This document shows, in pieces, positions 45,626 through 55,871 of a stretch of 64,000 nt of DNA (its first letter is position 1; each line of letters begins with the position of its first letter). The notes below the pieces were generated by a model, which was not told the origin of the DNA, did not search any database, and saw only the letters and a program-made list of their open reading frames with translations. The DNA is from Ensifer sp. IC3342 (GTDB taxonomy: Bacteria > Pseudomonadota > Alphaproteobacteria > Rhizobiales > Rhizobiaceae). Where the stretch lies: NCBI RefSeq assembly GCF_020193655.1, contig NZ_JADYVE010000001.1:1550001-1614000 (forward strand), read 5' to 3'. The translations under genes and the position numbers were made by a program.

Positions 45626-46209
45626 GCGGTGCTTTGCCTGTCGCCCGCTGGCGCAATCCCTTCGTCGCGGCCCTCGTGGTGGCTCTGCTGCAAAGCGCCG
45701 TACTTGGATACATGATCGAGAGCCGCGCTTCGATCCTGCGCAACGGCAAGGATGTGCTTCTGAGAAGTGCACCCATCGACCCGCGCGACCTCTTGCGCGG
45801 CGAGTATGTGATCCTGTCGTACGATATCTCCCGCATTTCGCCGGACATCATCATGGGCGGTTTGCCCGCGGACGCAGCGAAGGCGCAGCTATTCGTGCGG
45901 CTCAAACAGCAGCCGGACGGTTTCTGGGGACCGGTAGAGGCATCGTTCAGCCCGCTCGCAGAGGCCGCGGACAGCATTGTCATCAGATCGCTGCCATTCT
46001 CTTACTATCCGTCAGCCGGCGCGCCACCTCTATTCCCGAATTACGGGATCGAGCGCTACTACGTGCCGGAAGGCGAGGGCAGTGTCCTCGAAACTGCGCG
46101 CAGCGCCCAAGCGCTTTCTGTCAACGTGCGTGTGGATATGGAAGGTCGCGCCCAGATCCGACAGGTTTCGATAGACGGAGCACCGGTCTACGAGGAGCCG
46201 ATGTATTGA
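45622..46209 (+). CDS. GDYXXLXY-domain membrane-anchored protein
   Basis: The 195-residue product has one N-terminal helix (FVAALVVALLQSAVLGYMI) and the diagnostic motif in LRNGKDVLLRSAPIDPRDLLRGEYVILSYDIS, where GEYVILSY corresponds to GDYxxLxY. The domain is probably periplasmic. It overlaps the DUF2157 gene by ATGA, so translation is coupled. The function is unknown. Confidence 0.85.
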   Translation: MSGALPVARWRNPFVAALVVALLQSAVLGYMIESRASILRNGKDVLLRSAPIDPRDLLRGEYVILSYDISRISPDIIMGGLPADAAKAQLFVRLKQQPDGFWGPVEASFSPLAEAADSIVIRSLPFSYYPSAGAPPLFPNYGIERYYVPEGEGSVLETARSAQALSVNVRVDMEGRAQIRQVSIDGAPVYEEPMY

Positions 46210-46450
46210 TGGCTAGCGCCGTCGCGAAAGAGCTTCATTTTGTTGCCGGCTTCTTGGTCCAGAATAGTTGAGGCAACGGCGAAGACGCGGGCGCGCATTG
46301 TCGCGCATTTTCTCTTTGATCCGACAAAAACGAGTGATATAGAGACGCCGCGCTCGGGAAAGCCCGAACCCTTCGCATGTCCAGAATATCCGCGGTGCTC
46401 CCGCTGGTTGTCTTGCGGGAAATGCGATCAGGCGGTGTGGTTGTCTGAAC

Positions 46451-46535
<85 letters not shown>

Positions 46536-46711
46536 GGACAACAAGTTGCCAAACGTCGGAATTCGACGGTGAAGAGGGTAGGCGGAGTGCCATTTTGCTT
46601 GCAAAACGGTCAAGGAATTGCGTAAAGCCACTCCCGGCAAATGGATCGGCTCACGTGCTCACCAAGCCTTTCGAGGCAAGAGCACTGTCAACGTGAAGTG
46701 AAGGTTTGAAC

Positions 46712-48193
46712 ATGCAGGTTATCGAAACGCTCGCTCAAGGGCTGAAGCGCGAACTCAAGGTCGTTATCCCGGCCAAGGACATGGAAGCTCGGATGAATGA
46801 GCGTCTGGCCGAAGTGAAGGACCGCGTCCGCATCAACGGTTTCCGTCCGGGCAAGGTGCCGGTTGCGCATCTGAAGAAGGTCTACGGCAAGTCGATCATG
46901 GCTGATCTCGTCAACGAGATCGTTCGTGAGAAGCCGACCGAAATCCTGTCGGAGCGCGGGGAAAAATCGGCAACGCAGCCGGAAATTGCGATGACTGAGG
47001 ACGAGGCGGAAGCCAACAAGATCCTCAATGCCGAGGCCGATCTCGAATTCACGGTCGCCTACGAGGTTATCCCGAAGTTCGAGCTCAAGGATGTAAGCGG
47101 CATCAAGGTCGTCCGGGAAGTTGTCGATATCGCTGAAGACGAGGTCAACGAGCAGATTCTGCGCATCGCCGAAAGCGCCCGCACCTACGAATCCAAGAAG
47201 GGCAAGGCCGCCAACGGTGACCGCGTCACCATCGACTACCTCGGCAAGGTGGACGGCGTTGCCTTCGATGGCGGCAAGGATGAGGATGCCGAACTGGTGC
47301 TCGGCTCCAATCGCTTCATCCCGGGCTTCGAAGAGCAGCTCGTCGGCGTCAAGGCCGGTGACGAAAAGACGATCACCGTAACCTTCCCGGCCGACTATCC
47401 GGCGGCAAACCTCGCCGGCAAGGAAGCGACCTTCGACATCACCGTGAAGGACGTCGCCGCCGCTGCTCCGCTCGAGATCAACGACGAACTCGCCACCAAG
47501 CTTGGCCTCGAATCGGCCGACAAGCTGAAGGAAATCGTCCGCGGCCAGATCGAAAGCCAGTACGGCTCGGTTACCCGCCAGAAGGTAAAGCGCCAGATCC
47601 TCGACCAGCTCGACGAGCTCTACCAGTTCGAGACGCCGGAGCGCCTCGTTGACGCCGAGTTCGAAAACATCTGGCGCCAGATCAACACCGACCTGCAGCA
47701 GGCCGGCAAGACCTTCGCCGATGAAGAAACCACGGAAGAGGAAGCTCGCGCCGAGTATCGCAAGCTTGCCGAGCGTCGTGTCCGCCTCGGTCTCGTTCTC
47801 TCCGAAATCGGAGAAAAGGCCGGCGTTCAGGTTAGCGACGACGAAATGCAGCGCTCGCTGTTCGAACAGCTGCGCCAGTTCCCGGGCCAGGAAAAGCAGA
47901 TTCTCGACTATTTCAAGAACACGCCCGGCGCCGCCGCTTCGTTGCGCGCACCGCTGTTCGAAGAGAAGGTTGTTGACCACCTGCTTTCCGAGATCTCGGT
48001 AACCGACAAGTCGGTCTCCAAGGAAGAGCTGATGGCTGACGACGAGGAAGCCGAAGACAAGCCGGCCGTCAAGAAGGCGCCCGCCAAGAAGAAGGCTGCG
48101 GCAAAGGCCGAGGCTGCTGAAGGCGAGGAAGCCGCTGCACCGAAGAAGAAGGCTCCGGCAAAGAAGAAGGCTGCTGACGAGAGCGCGGAATAA
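46712..48193 (+). CDS. tig: Trigger factor
   Basis: Ribosome-associated chaperone and peptidyl-prolyl isomerase. The 493-residue product has the ribosome-binding N-domain with the signature [18 protein letters not shown] (GFRxGKxP loop, about residue 45), the FKBP domain (about 160-245: [22 protein letters not shown]), a helical C-domain, and a Lys/Ala-rich low-complexity tail of about 50 residues typical of rhizobia. The start ATG at 46712 follows GAAGG; an in-frame TTG at 46706 would add two residues. Confidence 0.97.
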   Translation: MQVIETLAQGLKRELKVVIPAKDMEARMNERLAEVKDRVRINGFRPGKVPVAHLKKVYGKSIMADLVNEIVREKPTEILSERGEKSATQPEIAMTEDEAEANKILNAEADLEFTVAYEVIPKFELKDVSGIKVVREVVDIAEDEVNEQILRIAESARTYESKKGKAANGDRVTIDYLGKVDGVAFDGGKDEDAELVLGSNRFIPGFEEQLVGVKAGDEKTITVTFPADYPAANLAGKEATFDITVKDVAAAAPLEINDELATKLGLESADKLKEIVRGQIESQYGSVTRQKVKRQILDQLDELYQFETPERLVDAEFENIWRQINTDLQQAGKTFADEETTEEEARAEYRKLAERRVRLGLVLSEIGEKAGVQVSDDEMQRSLFEQLRQFPGQEKQILDYFKNTPGAAASLRAPLFEEKVVDHLLSEISVTDKSVSKEELMADDEEAEDKPAVKKAPAKKKAAAKAEAAEGEEAAAPKKKAPAKKKAADESAE

Positions 48194-48215
48194 TCGGTTC
48201 CTTCTGCGAGAAATT

Positions 48216-48246
48216 AAAAAGGCCGCCTTTCGGGGCGGCCTTTTTC
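48216..48246 (+). terminator. Terminator of tig
   Basis: Stem AAAAAGGCCGCC / GGCGGCCTTTTT around loop TTTCGG, ending in a T-run, 22 bases after the tig stop. Its A/T flanks make it nearly symmetric, so it may also stop leftward transcription. Confidence 0.9.
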
Positions 48247-48313
48247 TTTGGGAAAGCAAAAGCCGCCAAAACGGCAGCCGAAAACGAAAATAAGAAAAAC
48301 ACGAAAAGCAGCT

Positions 48314-49717
48314 TTAAGCTGTCTTGATCTCGCCCATGCGGTTCCATGCGTCGAGACCGGCGATCTTGTAGGCTTCGGCGAGCGTCGGATAGTTGAACGT
48401 GTTTTCGACGAAATACTCGACGGTGCCTTTTAGGTTAAGCACCGCCTGGCCGATGTGCACCAGCTCGGTCGCGCCTTCTCCGATGATGTGGACACCGAGC
48501 AGACGCCGGGTCTTCAGTGAGAAGATCATTTTCAGAAGACCGGCATCGAGACCCATGATGTGTCCGCGCGACGTTTCCCGAAACCGTGCAATGCCACATT
48601 CATAAGGAATGCCGCGCTCCTTCACTTCTTCCTCGGAGAGGCCGCAGGTCGAGATTTCCGGCACCGCATAGATTCCATACGGGAAATACTTCTGCGGCTC
48701 CTTGGCGATCGCTCCGACGGCGACGCGAGCGGCGACGCGCCCCTGTTCCATGGAGGTCGAAGCAAGGCTCGGGAAGCCTACGACGTCGCCGGCGGCATAG
48801 ATGTCGGGAACCGAGGTCTGGAATGTTTCGGGGTTCACCTTCAGCCGCCCGCGGCTGTCCGCTTCGAGCCCGGCCGCAGGCAGGTTGAGCGCATCGGTGG
48901 CACCGATCCGGCCGGCAGCAAACAAGACCATCTCCGTCGTGATCTTACGGCCATTGTCGAGCGTAAGCAGGACCTTACCGTCCTCGAGCCGCTCCACCTT
49001 TTCGGCCTTCTGGCCGAGGTTGAGCTTCATGTTGCGATCGCGCAATTGATAGGTGAAATCCTCGACGATCTCCTTGTCGATGAAGTCGAGCATTGTCGTC
49101 TTGGGATCGATCACGGTGACCTGCGTGTCGAGGGCGCTGAAGATCGTGGCATACTCGATGCCGACCACGCCGGCGCCGATCACGACCAGCGAACGCGGCA
49201 GTTCCTTGATGTCCAACAACTCATCGCTATCGACGACGGTCGTGCCGTCAAACGGAATGTAGTCCGGGCGGAAAGGTTTCGTTCCGACGGCAAGCAAGAT
49301 GCTCATTGCGGACACAGGAATGCTCTCGCCGTCTTCCTTGAGGATCTCGAGCGTCGTCGGGTTCACGAAACTTGCCCTGCCACGGATGTGCTGGACGCGG
49401 TTTCGCGCGAACTGATGTTCGAGCACCTCGACTTCATGGTTGAGGGTGATGATGAGACGGCGGCGCAGATCGTCGGCGCTGATTTCCTGCTTCACCCGAT
49501 ACGAGCGGCCGTAAAAGCCGCGCTCGCGCCAACCCGACAGGTTGAGCGCGGTCTCGCGAAGCGTCTTTGACGGAATGGTCCCGGTGTGGACAGAGACGCC
49601 GCCGACGCGCTTGCCCTGCTCGACGACGAGCACCTTCTTTCCGAGTTTCGCGGCCTGGATAGCACCCCTGCGCCCCGCGGGGCCGCTTCCGACGACGATG
49701 AGATCGAACTGGTTCAT
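48314..49717 (-). CDS. sthA: Soluble pyridine nucleotide transhydrogenase
   Basis: FAD enzyme transferring hydride between NADPH and NAD+, related to dihydrolipoamide dehydrogenase. The 467-residue product has FDLIVVGSGPAGRRGAIQAAKLGKKV, GGVSVHTGTIPSKTLRE (the active-site helix, in which the redox cysteine pair of true disulfide reductases is absent), VVIGAGVVGIEYATIFSAL for the NAD(P) site, and IYAAGDVVGFPSLASTS. The start MNQFDLIVV (49717) gives the family length; a longer frame to 49768 lacks support. Convergent with tig. Confidence 0.9.
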   Translation of the reverse strand: MNQFDLIVVGSGPAGRRGAIQAAKLGKKVLVVEQGKRVGGVSVHTGTIPSKTLRETALNLSGWRERGFYGRSYRVKQEISADDLRRRLIITLNHEVEVLEHQFARNRVQHIRGRASFVNPTTLEILKEDGESIPVSAMSILLAVGTKPFRPDYIPFDGTTVVDSDELLDIKELPRSLVVIGAGVVGIEYATIFSALDTQVTVIDPKTTMLDFIDKEIVEDFTYQLRDRNMKLNLGQKAEKVERLEDGKVLLTLDNGRKITTEMVLFAAGRIGATDALNLPAAGLEADSRGRLKVNPETFQTSVPDIYAAGDVVGFPSLASTSMEQGRVAARVAVGAIAKEPQKYFPYGIYAVPEISTCGLSEEEVKERGIPYECGIARFRETSRGHIMGLDAGLLKMIFSLKTRRLLGVHIIGEGATELVHIGQAVLNLKGTVEYFVENTFNYPTLAEAYKIAGLDAWNRMGEIKTA

Positions 49718-49919
49718 GAACGCTTCCCGTATGCGGAACAGAATCGTTGTGCGATGCGGCAAATTCATCGCAGGCGTTTATAGCGTCAATTGCACCGTTT
49801 GATGAAGCGCCATGCGCATTGTTCTATCGTGGATGCGCCTGTGCCGAAATAAAGCTATGTTTGCGTTTGACGTCGCCCGTCTGGTTTCTTACGCGGCAAA
49901 GCACAGGTGGAGTCTAGGA

Positions 49920-50963
49920 ATGGCATCAGGAGCGATGGCGGTCCCCGGCCATGCGGCTGGCGTGACAAAGGCCGAGGCGGTCCCGTCCACTCGCGCAGGG
50001 GTTGTCGCCGCTGCGGTCTACCAGAACGGCCAGCGTCTGCGTGACATAGAGATCGAAGAGGCGGGCCAATGGCGGGACCGAGAAAACGTCGTCATCTGGA
50101 TCGGCCTGCACGAGCCGGATGAGGCACTGTTGCGCCAGGTTCAGGCTGAATTCGATCTCCACGATTTGGCGATCGAGGACGCCGGAAAGGCACACCAGCG
50201 TCCGAAGCTGGAAATCTACGGCGACGCAATCTTCGTCGTGGCGCGCACGGCCCACATGGCCGATGATCAAATCTCATTTGGCGAAACGCATCTCTTCGTC
50301 GGTCGCGGCTACATTATTTCCGTTCGCCATGGCGCATCGACCTCCTACATGGCGGTCAGGCAGCGATGCGAATCCTCGCCAGCGGCACTCGCCCATGGTG
50401 AAAATTATATCCTCTATTCGATCCTCGATTTCATCGTCGACAACTACATGCCGGTGGTGGAAGCGATCCATGCCGAGGTCGAGGAACTTGAGGACAGGCT
50501 GCTGCGTGACCGGTTGAATAAGGCGGATATCGAACGGCTTTATCTGCTGCGCCGAAACCTTCTGCGCTTGCGCAATGCAGTGGTGCCGTTGGTGGATGTA
50601 TGCCGCCGGCACGAGCATCTCGAACTTCCGGGCATGGATGCGGCGATGCAGCCCCTGTTCCGCGATGTGACCGATCATGTTCGAAGGGTCCAGGAAGACA
50701 TCGATGCGCTGCGCGAGGTTCTTGCCTTCACCTTCGAGGCAAGCCTGATGATCGGCCAGTCGGAGCAAACGGAAATCTCGCGCAAGCTCGCCTCGTGGGC
50801 CGCCATTCTTGCGGTCCCGACGGCAATTGCCGGGATTTACGGCATGAATTTCGAGGATATGCCCGAGCTTAGGTTTCGCTACGGCTATTTTGTCGTGTTG
50901 GTCATAATCATCGGACTGTGCGTTACGCTGTACCGGTTCTTCCGGCGTGCGAGATGGCTGTGA
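49920..50963 (+). CDS. CorA-family divalent metal transporter
   Basis: CorA-type transporters form pentamers for Mg2+, Ni2+/Co2+ or Zn2+ uptake or efflux (ZntB). The 347-residue product has the long cytosolic helical domain (residues about 100-280) and two C-terminal helices. The first carries the signature YGMNFEDMPE (GMN, near residue 307) and the protein ends LYRFFRRARWL. The start is the ATG at 49920, seven bases after AGGTGGAG; the frame stays open upstream to 49812. The metal is not readable from sequence. Convergent with radC. Confidence 0.88.
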   Translation: MASGAMAVPGHAAGVTKAEAVPSTRAGVVAAAVYQNGQRLRDIEIEEAGQWRDRENVVIWIGLHEPDEALLRQVQAEFDLHDLAIEDAGKAHQRPKLEIYGDAIFVVARTAHMADDQISFGETHLFVGRGYIISVRHGASTSYMAVRQRCESSPAALAHGENYILYSILDFIVDNYMPVVEAIHAEVEELEDRLLRDRLNKADIERLYLLRRNLLRLRNAVVPLVDVCRRHEHLELPGMDAAMQPLFRDVTDHVRRVQEDIDALREVLAFTFEASLMIGQSEQTEISRKLASWAAILAVPTAIAGIYGMNFEDMPELRFRYGYFVVLVIIIGLCVTLYRFFRRARWL

Positions 50964-50995
50964 CGAGACTTGAGGAATCGCGCAGTCGGCCAAGT

Positions 50996-51784
50996 CTAGA
51001 ATAAGCGAAGCCCCTTGAGGCTCGCGTGCCCGTCCTTGCCGATGATGATGTGGTCGTGAAGAGCGATGCCGAGCGGCTTGGAGGCTTCGGCGATCAGCTT
51101 GGTCATCTCGATATCCGCACGAGAAGGCGTCGGGTCGCCGGAGGGATGGTTGTGGACCAGGATCAGCGCAGTCGCGGACAGCTCAAGTGCACGCTTGATC
51201 ACCTCGCGTGGATAAACCGGCGTGTGGTCGATCGTGCCTTTTTGCTGGACTTCGTCGGCAATCAGCACGTTGCGTTTGTCGAGGAAGAGGATGCGAAACT
51301 GCTCCTTGGTCTCATGCGCCATCGCTGCCTTGCAATAGTCGATGACCGCGCTCCATGATGACAGGGCCTGTTTGTCGCGCAACTCGCTCTTCAGCATCCT
51401 GTGGCTGGCTGTGGCGATGAGCTTGAGATCGAGAGCGACCGACTCGCCAACACCCTTCAGCTCCTGCAACAGATTGAGCGGCGCGCCGAAAACGCCTGCG
51501 AGCGTTCCGAAGCGGGCGAGTAGCGCCTTGGCGATCGGCTTGGTATCGCGACGGGGGATCAGCCGGAACAGGATGAGTTCCAGCACCTCGTAATCCGCGA
51601 GCGCTGCGTCGCCATGTTCACGGTAACGGTCGCGCAGGCGATCGCGATGGCCGTGATAATGTGCTTCCGTGGGAGGGGCAGAGCTCACTTCGGCGTCGCC
51701 GGCGCGCGGCTTTTGCTGTGCAAAGAACTGCCGCTCGTCCGTCGGCTGCAGTTCGCCTTGGGAGAGGGGCGGGGTTCTCGTCAC
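50996..51784 (-). CDS. radC: RadC/UPF0758 family protein (JAMM motif)
   Basis: MPN+ domain protein; despite the name a role in DNA repair is doubtful. The 262-residue product has a helix-hairpin-helix stretch ([22 protein letters not shown]) and the metal-binding JAMM motif in [21 protein letters not shown]. It starts with GTG at 51784, overlapping the map stop as GTGA, and is the last gene of phaC-sfsA-map-radC. Confidence 0.92.
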   Translation of the reverse strand: MTRTPPLSQGELQPTDERQFFAQQKPRAGDAEVSSAPPTEAHYHGHRDRLRDRYREHGDAALADYEVLELILFRLIPRRDTKPIAKALLARFGTLAGVFGAPLNLLQELKGVGESVALDLKLIATASHRMLKSELRDKQALSSWSAVIDYCKAAMAHETKEQFRILFLDKRNVLIADEVQQKGTIDHTPVYPREVIKRALELSATALILVHNHPSGDPTPSRADIEMTKLIAEASKPLGIALHDHIIIGKDGHASLKGLRLF

Positions 51785-52620
51785 GCGTTGCCCACTGCAG
51801 CAATGCCGGGCTTGAACAGGCCGGCTGGCGAAAGCGTGAAGATTTCGCAGCCGTCCGCGGTGACGCCGACCGTGTGTTCGTATTGTGCCGAAAGCGAACG
51901 GTCGCGCGTGACGGCGGTCCAGCCATCCGATAGAACCTTCACGTGCGGCCGACCCAGATTGATCATCGGCTCGATGGTAAAGATCATGCCCTCGCGCAGC
52001 TCGGGGCCTTCATTGGCGCGACCATAGTGCAGGATGTTCGGAGCATCGTGAAACAGCCGGCCGACGCCGTGGCCGCAAAAGTCGCGCACCACCGAGCAGC
52101 GTTCGGATTCCGCATAAGCCTGGATGGCCTCGCCGATCGCCCCGGTGCGTGCGCCGGGCCGCACGGCCGCGATGCCGCGCATCAAACATTCGTGCGTGAC
52201 ATCGAGCAGCCGCTCTGCGGCACGCTTGACCTCGCCGACGGGATACATGCGGCTGGAATCGCCATGCCAGCCGTCAACGACGTAGGTGACGTCGATATTG
52301 ACGATGTCGCCTTCGCGCAAGGGTTTCTCATTCGGAATACCATGGCAGACGACGTGATTGATCGACGTGCACGACGATTTCGTATATCCGCGATAGTTGA
52401 GCGTGGCGGGAAGCGCGTTGTGATCCATGCCGAATTCGAAGACGAAGCGATCGATCTCTTCTGTCGTTACGCCCGGCTTTACGCGGGACACGAGTTCATC
52501 CAGGCAACGCGCCGTCACCTGACAGGCCTTGCGCATACCTTCGAAACCATCCGGCCCGTAAAGACGGATGACGCCGGTGTTCTTGTAAGGGGCAGCGCCG
52601 GCCTCGATATAAGTTACCAT
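51781..52620 (-). CDS. map: Methionine aminopeptidase
   Basis: Removes the initiator Met from nascent proteins. The 279-residue product has the five metal ligands of type I MAPs: His in [10 protein letters not shown], Asp in GDIVNIDVT and [10 protein letters not shown], then [12 protein letters not shown], the FTIEPM Glu and EHTVGV-proximal region. The N-terminus (about 30 residues) is slightly longer than the minimal type Ia. The start is ATG at 52620. Its stop overlaps the radC start. Confidence 0.94.
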   Translation of the reverse strand: MVTYIEAGAAPYKNTGVIRLYGPDGFEGMRKACQVTARCLDELVSRVKPGVTTEEIDRFVFEFGMDHNALPATLNYRGYTKSSCTSINHVVCHGIPNEKPLREGDIVNIDVTYVVDGWHGDSSRMYPVGEVKRAAERLLDVTHECLMRGIAAVRPGARTGAIGEAIQAYAESERCSVVRDFCGHGVGRLFHDAPNILHYGRANEGPELREGMIFTIEPMINLGRPHVKVLSDGWTAVTRDRSLSAQYEHTVGVTADGCEIFTLSPAGLFKPGIAAVGNA

Positions 52621-52649
52621 TACAGAACTTTCGTTGTTTCAAGCGCATT

Positions 52650-53384
52650 TCATAAATCAGCGAGGGCGGGTTCGTCCACTGCCATCGCCGCCGTCGGTAC
52701 CATTTGCGAGGGCGATATCGCGCATTTGATGGCATAAGCTTCGACGCCGCGTTTGGAAGCGCGTTCGAATGCACGAGCATAGACCGGATCGAGTTCGCGG
52801 CATATCCGGAAGACATGGCAATCGTGTCTTTGGACAAGATAGAGCATGACCGCGCGATGACCGCTTTCCACCATGTCGCCGAGTTCTTCGAGATGCTTGG
52901 CGCCGCGCGCGGTAGGGCTATCGGGGAATTCGGCGAGGCCGCAGTCGCGGCTGAAATGGACGTTCTTCACTTCCACATAGGCAAGCCCCTTTGTTGGGTC
53001 GCTGAGAAGGATGTCGATCCTGGAGTTGCGGCCGTATTTCTGCTCGCGCTGAAGTGTCGCATAGGTGTGAAGGTCGCCGACAAGTCCAGCAGCGATCGCT
53101 TCCTCGGCAAGCCGGTTCGGCAGTCCGGTGTTGATGCCGACGAGAGTTCCGTCCGCCTCGACGATCTCCAGCATATGGCGGTATTTCCGCGTCGGGCTGT
53201 CGTGCTCCGAAAGCCAGATCGGCGAACCCGGGGTGGTCAATCCGCGCATCGAGCCGGTGTTCGGACATGAGCCCGTAATTCTCGTTCCATCGGCGAGAAA
53301 GGCGTCAAAAAGAAAGCGCTTATAGCGCTGCACAAGCGTGGCTGGAACGAGCGGACGGGAGAAGTTCACGAGGGATCCGATCAC
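52650..53384 (-). CDS. sfsA: SfsA (sugar fermentation stimulation protein homologue)
   Basis: DNA-binding/nuclease-fold protein of uncertain role, first linked to maltose metabolism in E. coli. The 244-residue product has [34 protein letters not shown] (family motif CPNTGSM), [22 protein letters not shown] and [17 protein letters not shown] use GTG at 53384, which forms a GTGA overlap with the phaC stop; GTG at 53369 (NFSRPLV) is the other option. Second gene of the operon. Confidence 0.9.
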   Translation of the reverse strand: MIGSLVNFSRPLVPATLVQRYKRFLFDAFLADGTRITGSCPNTGSMRGLTTPGSPIWLSEHDSPTRKYRHMLEIVEADGTLVGINTGLPNRLAEEAIAAGLVGDLHTYATLQREQKYGRNSRIDILLSDPTKGLAYVEVKNVHFSRDCGLAEFPDSPTARGAKHLEELGDMVESGHRAVMLYLVQRHDCHVFRICRELDPVYARAFERASKRGVEAYAIKCAISPSQMVPTAAMAVDEPALADL

Positions 53385-55228
53385 GCCCGGGCGCGTACGT
53401 AGGAACCTGGCGCCTCCTCGAGCGAGTTGAGCGGGCCGCCGGGCTTTCGGGCCGAAACGCGTTTCTTGTCGAGCTTTTCAACCCAGCTGTGCCAGTGCGG
53501 CCACCAGGAGCCCGGTGTCTCCTTCGCCTTGCTAAGCCACTCCTCGACATCGCCCTTGGCAGGCCCACCGGTCCAGTATTGATACTTGCTCCTGTCTGGG
53601 GGGTTGACGACACCGGCGATATGGCCGGAGCCTGAGAGGACGAACGTGACCTTGCCGCCGAAGCAACCGCTGCCGAGGAATACCGATTTAGCGGGCGCGA
53701 TGTGGTCCTCCTTCGTCGCCAGGTTGTAGATCGGGATCTTGACGTCAGCGAGCGATACTCTCCGGCCGGCCAGTACCATCTCCCCTTTGGAGAGCTTGTT
53801 CTCCAGGTAGCAGTTGCGCAGATAGAAAGAATGGTTGGCCGCCGGCATCCGCGTTGAATCGGAGTTCCAGTAAAGAAGGTCGAAGGGCAGGGGTTCCTGT
53901 CCCTTCAGATAGTTGTTGACGAAATACGGCCAGATCAACTCGGACGCCCGGAGCATGTTGAAAGCGGTGGCCATCTTCGAGCCTTCGAGATAACCGGTCG
54001 TACTCATCTTACGTTCGATCTGGCTGATCTGGTCATCGTCGACGAAGACCTTGAGGTCGCCCGCATGGGTGAAGTCCACTTGCGTCGTGAAAAGCGTCGC
54101 CGAGCGGATGCGGTCATCGCCTTCGGCGGCGTGGAGTGCCAGCGTAGCAGCGAGTAGAGTGCCGCCGACACAGTAACCGATAGCATTGACCTCACGTTCG
54201 CCGGTCGCCTGCTCAATGATGTCGAGGGCGAAGCCGATTCCTTCGCGCGCATAGGCCTCCCAGTCCTTCGACGCATGGCGTTCATCGGGGTTGACCCAGG
54301 AGATGACGAACACGGTGTGGCCCTGATCGACCGCCCATTTGATGAAGGATTTCTGCGGGTTGAGGTCGAGCACGTAGAACTTGTTGATCCACGGCGGGCA
54401 GATCAGCAACGGCCGCTTGAGCACTGTCTCGGTGCTCGCCTCGTACTGGATGACCTGGCAGACATCGCTCTGAGCGATCACCTTGCCGGGAGTGATCGCG
54501 ATGTTTTCGCCGATGGCGAACTTACTGGTGTCCGTCTGCCGCAACTTGAGATCACCGCGCCCGGCCGCGATGTCTTCGGCAAACATCTGCATGCCCTTGA
54601 CGAGGTTAGCGCCGTTTGATGCCACGGTTTCCCGATAGAGTTGCGGGTTGGTCGTTATGAAATTGCTCGGCGAAAGTGCGCTCGATATCTGACGGACATA
54701 GAAGGCCGCCTTGTGTTTGGTGTGATCGTCGAGCCCTTCGGCATCATTGACCATTCTCTCCGCCCAGTCCGAGGTCGCGAAGTAGGCCTGGCGAATGAAG
54801 TCGAAGAAAGGGTTTCTCACCCAATCCTCGTCCGCAAAGCGCTTGTCGGTACGCTCGAGACTTGTCGGATCCGTGGCGATATCGCCGGCCATGCGCTGGA
54901 TCGTGCGTGACCAGATGTCGAAGAAACTGCCCAGGAGATGCGTCTGGGCTTCCAGCGTTCGATGTGGATCGGAGAGCCAATATTCCGAGATCTTCGAGAG
55001 CGTCTTGACCATGTCGGAAAGCGGCTCTGCGAAAGTATCGGTCTTTTCGCCGGCTTCGCGCGGGGCAAGCCATGCGGATGCTGCCTTGCCGAGTTGTTCT
55101 GCTGCGCGGGCCAGGTTGACGGCCAGGCTTTCGGGATCCTTGACGATGTAGGGTTCGACCGATTTCGGATCAAAGCCGGCAAAACCGCTCTTACCACCGC
55201 CGTCCTCGGCCTTCCTGTCTGCTGTCAC
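53381..55228 (-). CDS. phaC: Class I poly-beta-hydroxybutyrate synthase
   Basis: Polymerises 3-hydroxybutyryl-CoA into PHB storage granules; in rhizobia also called phbC. The 615-residue product has the N-terminal domain, then the alpha/beta-hydrolase core with lipase-like box [10 protein letters not shown] (catalytic Cys), the conserved [12 protein letters not shown] region, [16 protein letters not shown] and the catalytic His region [13 protein letters not shown]. The start is GTG at 55228, with GGAGGA seven bases upstream. First gene of phaC-sfsA-map-radC on the minus strand. Confidence 0.95.
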   Translation of the reverse strand: MTADRKAEDGGGKSGFAGFDPKSVEPYIVKDPESLAVNLARAAEQLGKAASAWLAPREAGEKTDTFAEPLSDMVKTLSKISEYWLSDPHRTLEAQTHLLGSFFDIWSRTIQRMAGDIATDPTSLERTDKRFADEDWVRNPFFDFIRQAYFATSDWAERMVNDAEGLDDHTKHKAAFYVRQISSALSPSNFITTNPQLYRETVASNGANLVKGMQMFAEDIAAGRGDLKLRQTDTSKFAIGENIAITPGKVIAQSDVCQVIQYEASTETVLKRPLLICPPWINKFYVLDLNPQKSFIKWAVDQGHTVFVISWVNPDERHASKDWEAYAREGIGFALDIIEQATGEREVNAIGYCVGGTLLAATLALHAAEGDDRIRSATLFTTQVDFTHAGDLKVFVDDDQISQIERKMSTTGYLEGSKMATAFNMLRASELIWPYFVNNYLKGQEPLPFDLLYWNSDSTRMPAANHSFYLRNCYLENKLSKGEMVLAGRRVSLADVKIPIYNLATKEDHIAPAKSVFLGSGCFGGKVTFVLSGSGHIAGVVNPPDRSKYQYWTGGPAKGDVEEWLSKAKETPGSWWPHWHSWVEKLDKKRVSARKPGGPLNSLEEAPGSYVRARA

Positions 55229-55440
55229 CCGGCGTCCTCCACAGCATCTTATCTGTTTTGTATTTTTACATTCTGCCCGAAAATGATTACAAGGGCTAGA
55301 GCGTTCAGCTTTCCAATGGAATCACAGGAAGCGAGTAAATCGCTTTGAATTCAAGCCGTTAAAGTGTCATCGGCGTGTCTTTTTCGGGCGTGCGGTGCAC
55401 TGGTCATCGTCGCGCCGTAAAAACAGGGGTCATCGCCAGC

Positions 55441-55746
55441 ATGCTTGTCGTCGGAAAACAGGGCTCGGTTTCTTTGGTTTTGGGATTGCTCCTCGCGGGC
55501 GCTCTTGCCGGATGCAGTTCGACAGCCCAACTGGCTACCTATCCATCCGTTTATGGGCAAAAGCCAGCCGCGGCCGCCCAGTTGACCGATGAAGAGGCGG
55601 TCTCGATGCAATCCAGGTTGACGGCGCTTGCCGCTGCCCGCCAATCCGGCTCGATCTCCGAGGCCGAATATCAGCGACGCTTGAAGGAATTGCAGTTGCT
55701 GGCCGAGCAACACGGGACCGACACGCTGAAACAGATCGCGAATTAG
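55441..55746 (+). CDS. Small lipoprotein
   Basis: A 101-residue product with a lipoprotein signal: charged start, hydrophobic stretch VLGLLLAGALAGC (lipobox AGC) and SSTAQ after the Cys. The mature part (about 70 residues) has a helical stretch, AAARQSGSISEAEYQRRLKELQLLAEQ, resembling a SHOCT-like motif. Start at 55441 is chosen because the signal peptide then begins near the N-terminus. It lies between divergent phaC and the aminotransferase. Function unknown. Confidence 0.7.
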   Translation: MLVVGKQGSVSLVLGLLLAGALAGCSSTAQLATYPSVYGQKPAAAAQLTDEEAVSMQSRLTALAAARQSGSISEAEYQRRLKELQLLAEQHGTDTLKQIAN

Positions 55747-55871
55747 CGCTTGCCTTTCAAGCGATTTGGACGCAAAGCGTTGAATGGCCGCAATGACGGC
55801 CGTTCACCCCTGCGTCTGCTTCCTCGAAAGCCGAACGGCTCGTGGAGGCTTGCGCCAAACGAGGTTTGGAG

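Noticed and set aside
46688-48259. A 523-codon open frame antisense to tig, and similar ones opposite hom (57171-58505) and trmFO (41446-42333)
   Set aside because: Shadows of strongly biased real genes; no signal peptide, domain or ribosome-binding site supports them.
50964-50995. AGACTTG/CAAGTCT inverted repeat between the CorA-family gene and radC
   Set aside because: The arms are far apart with no T-run; too weak to call a terminator.
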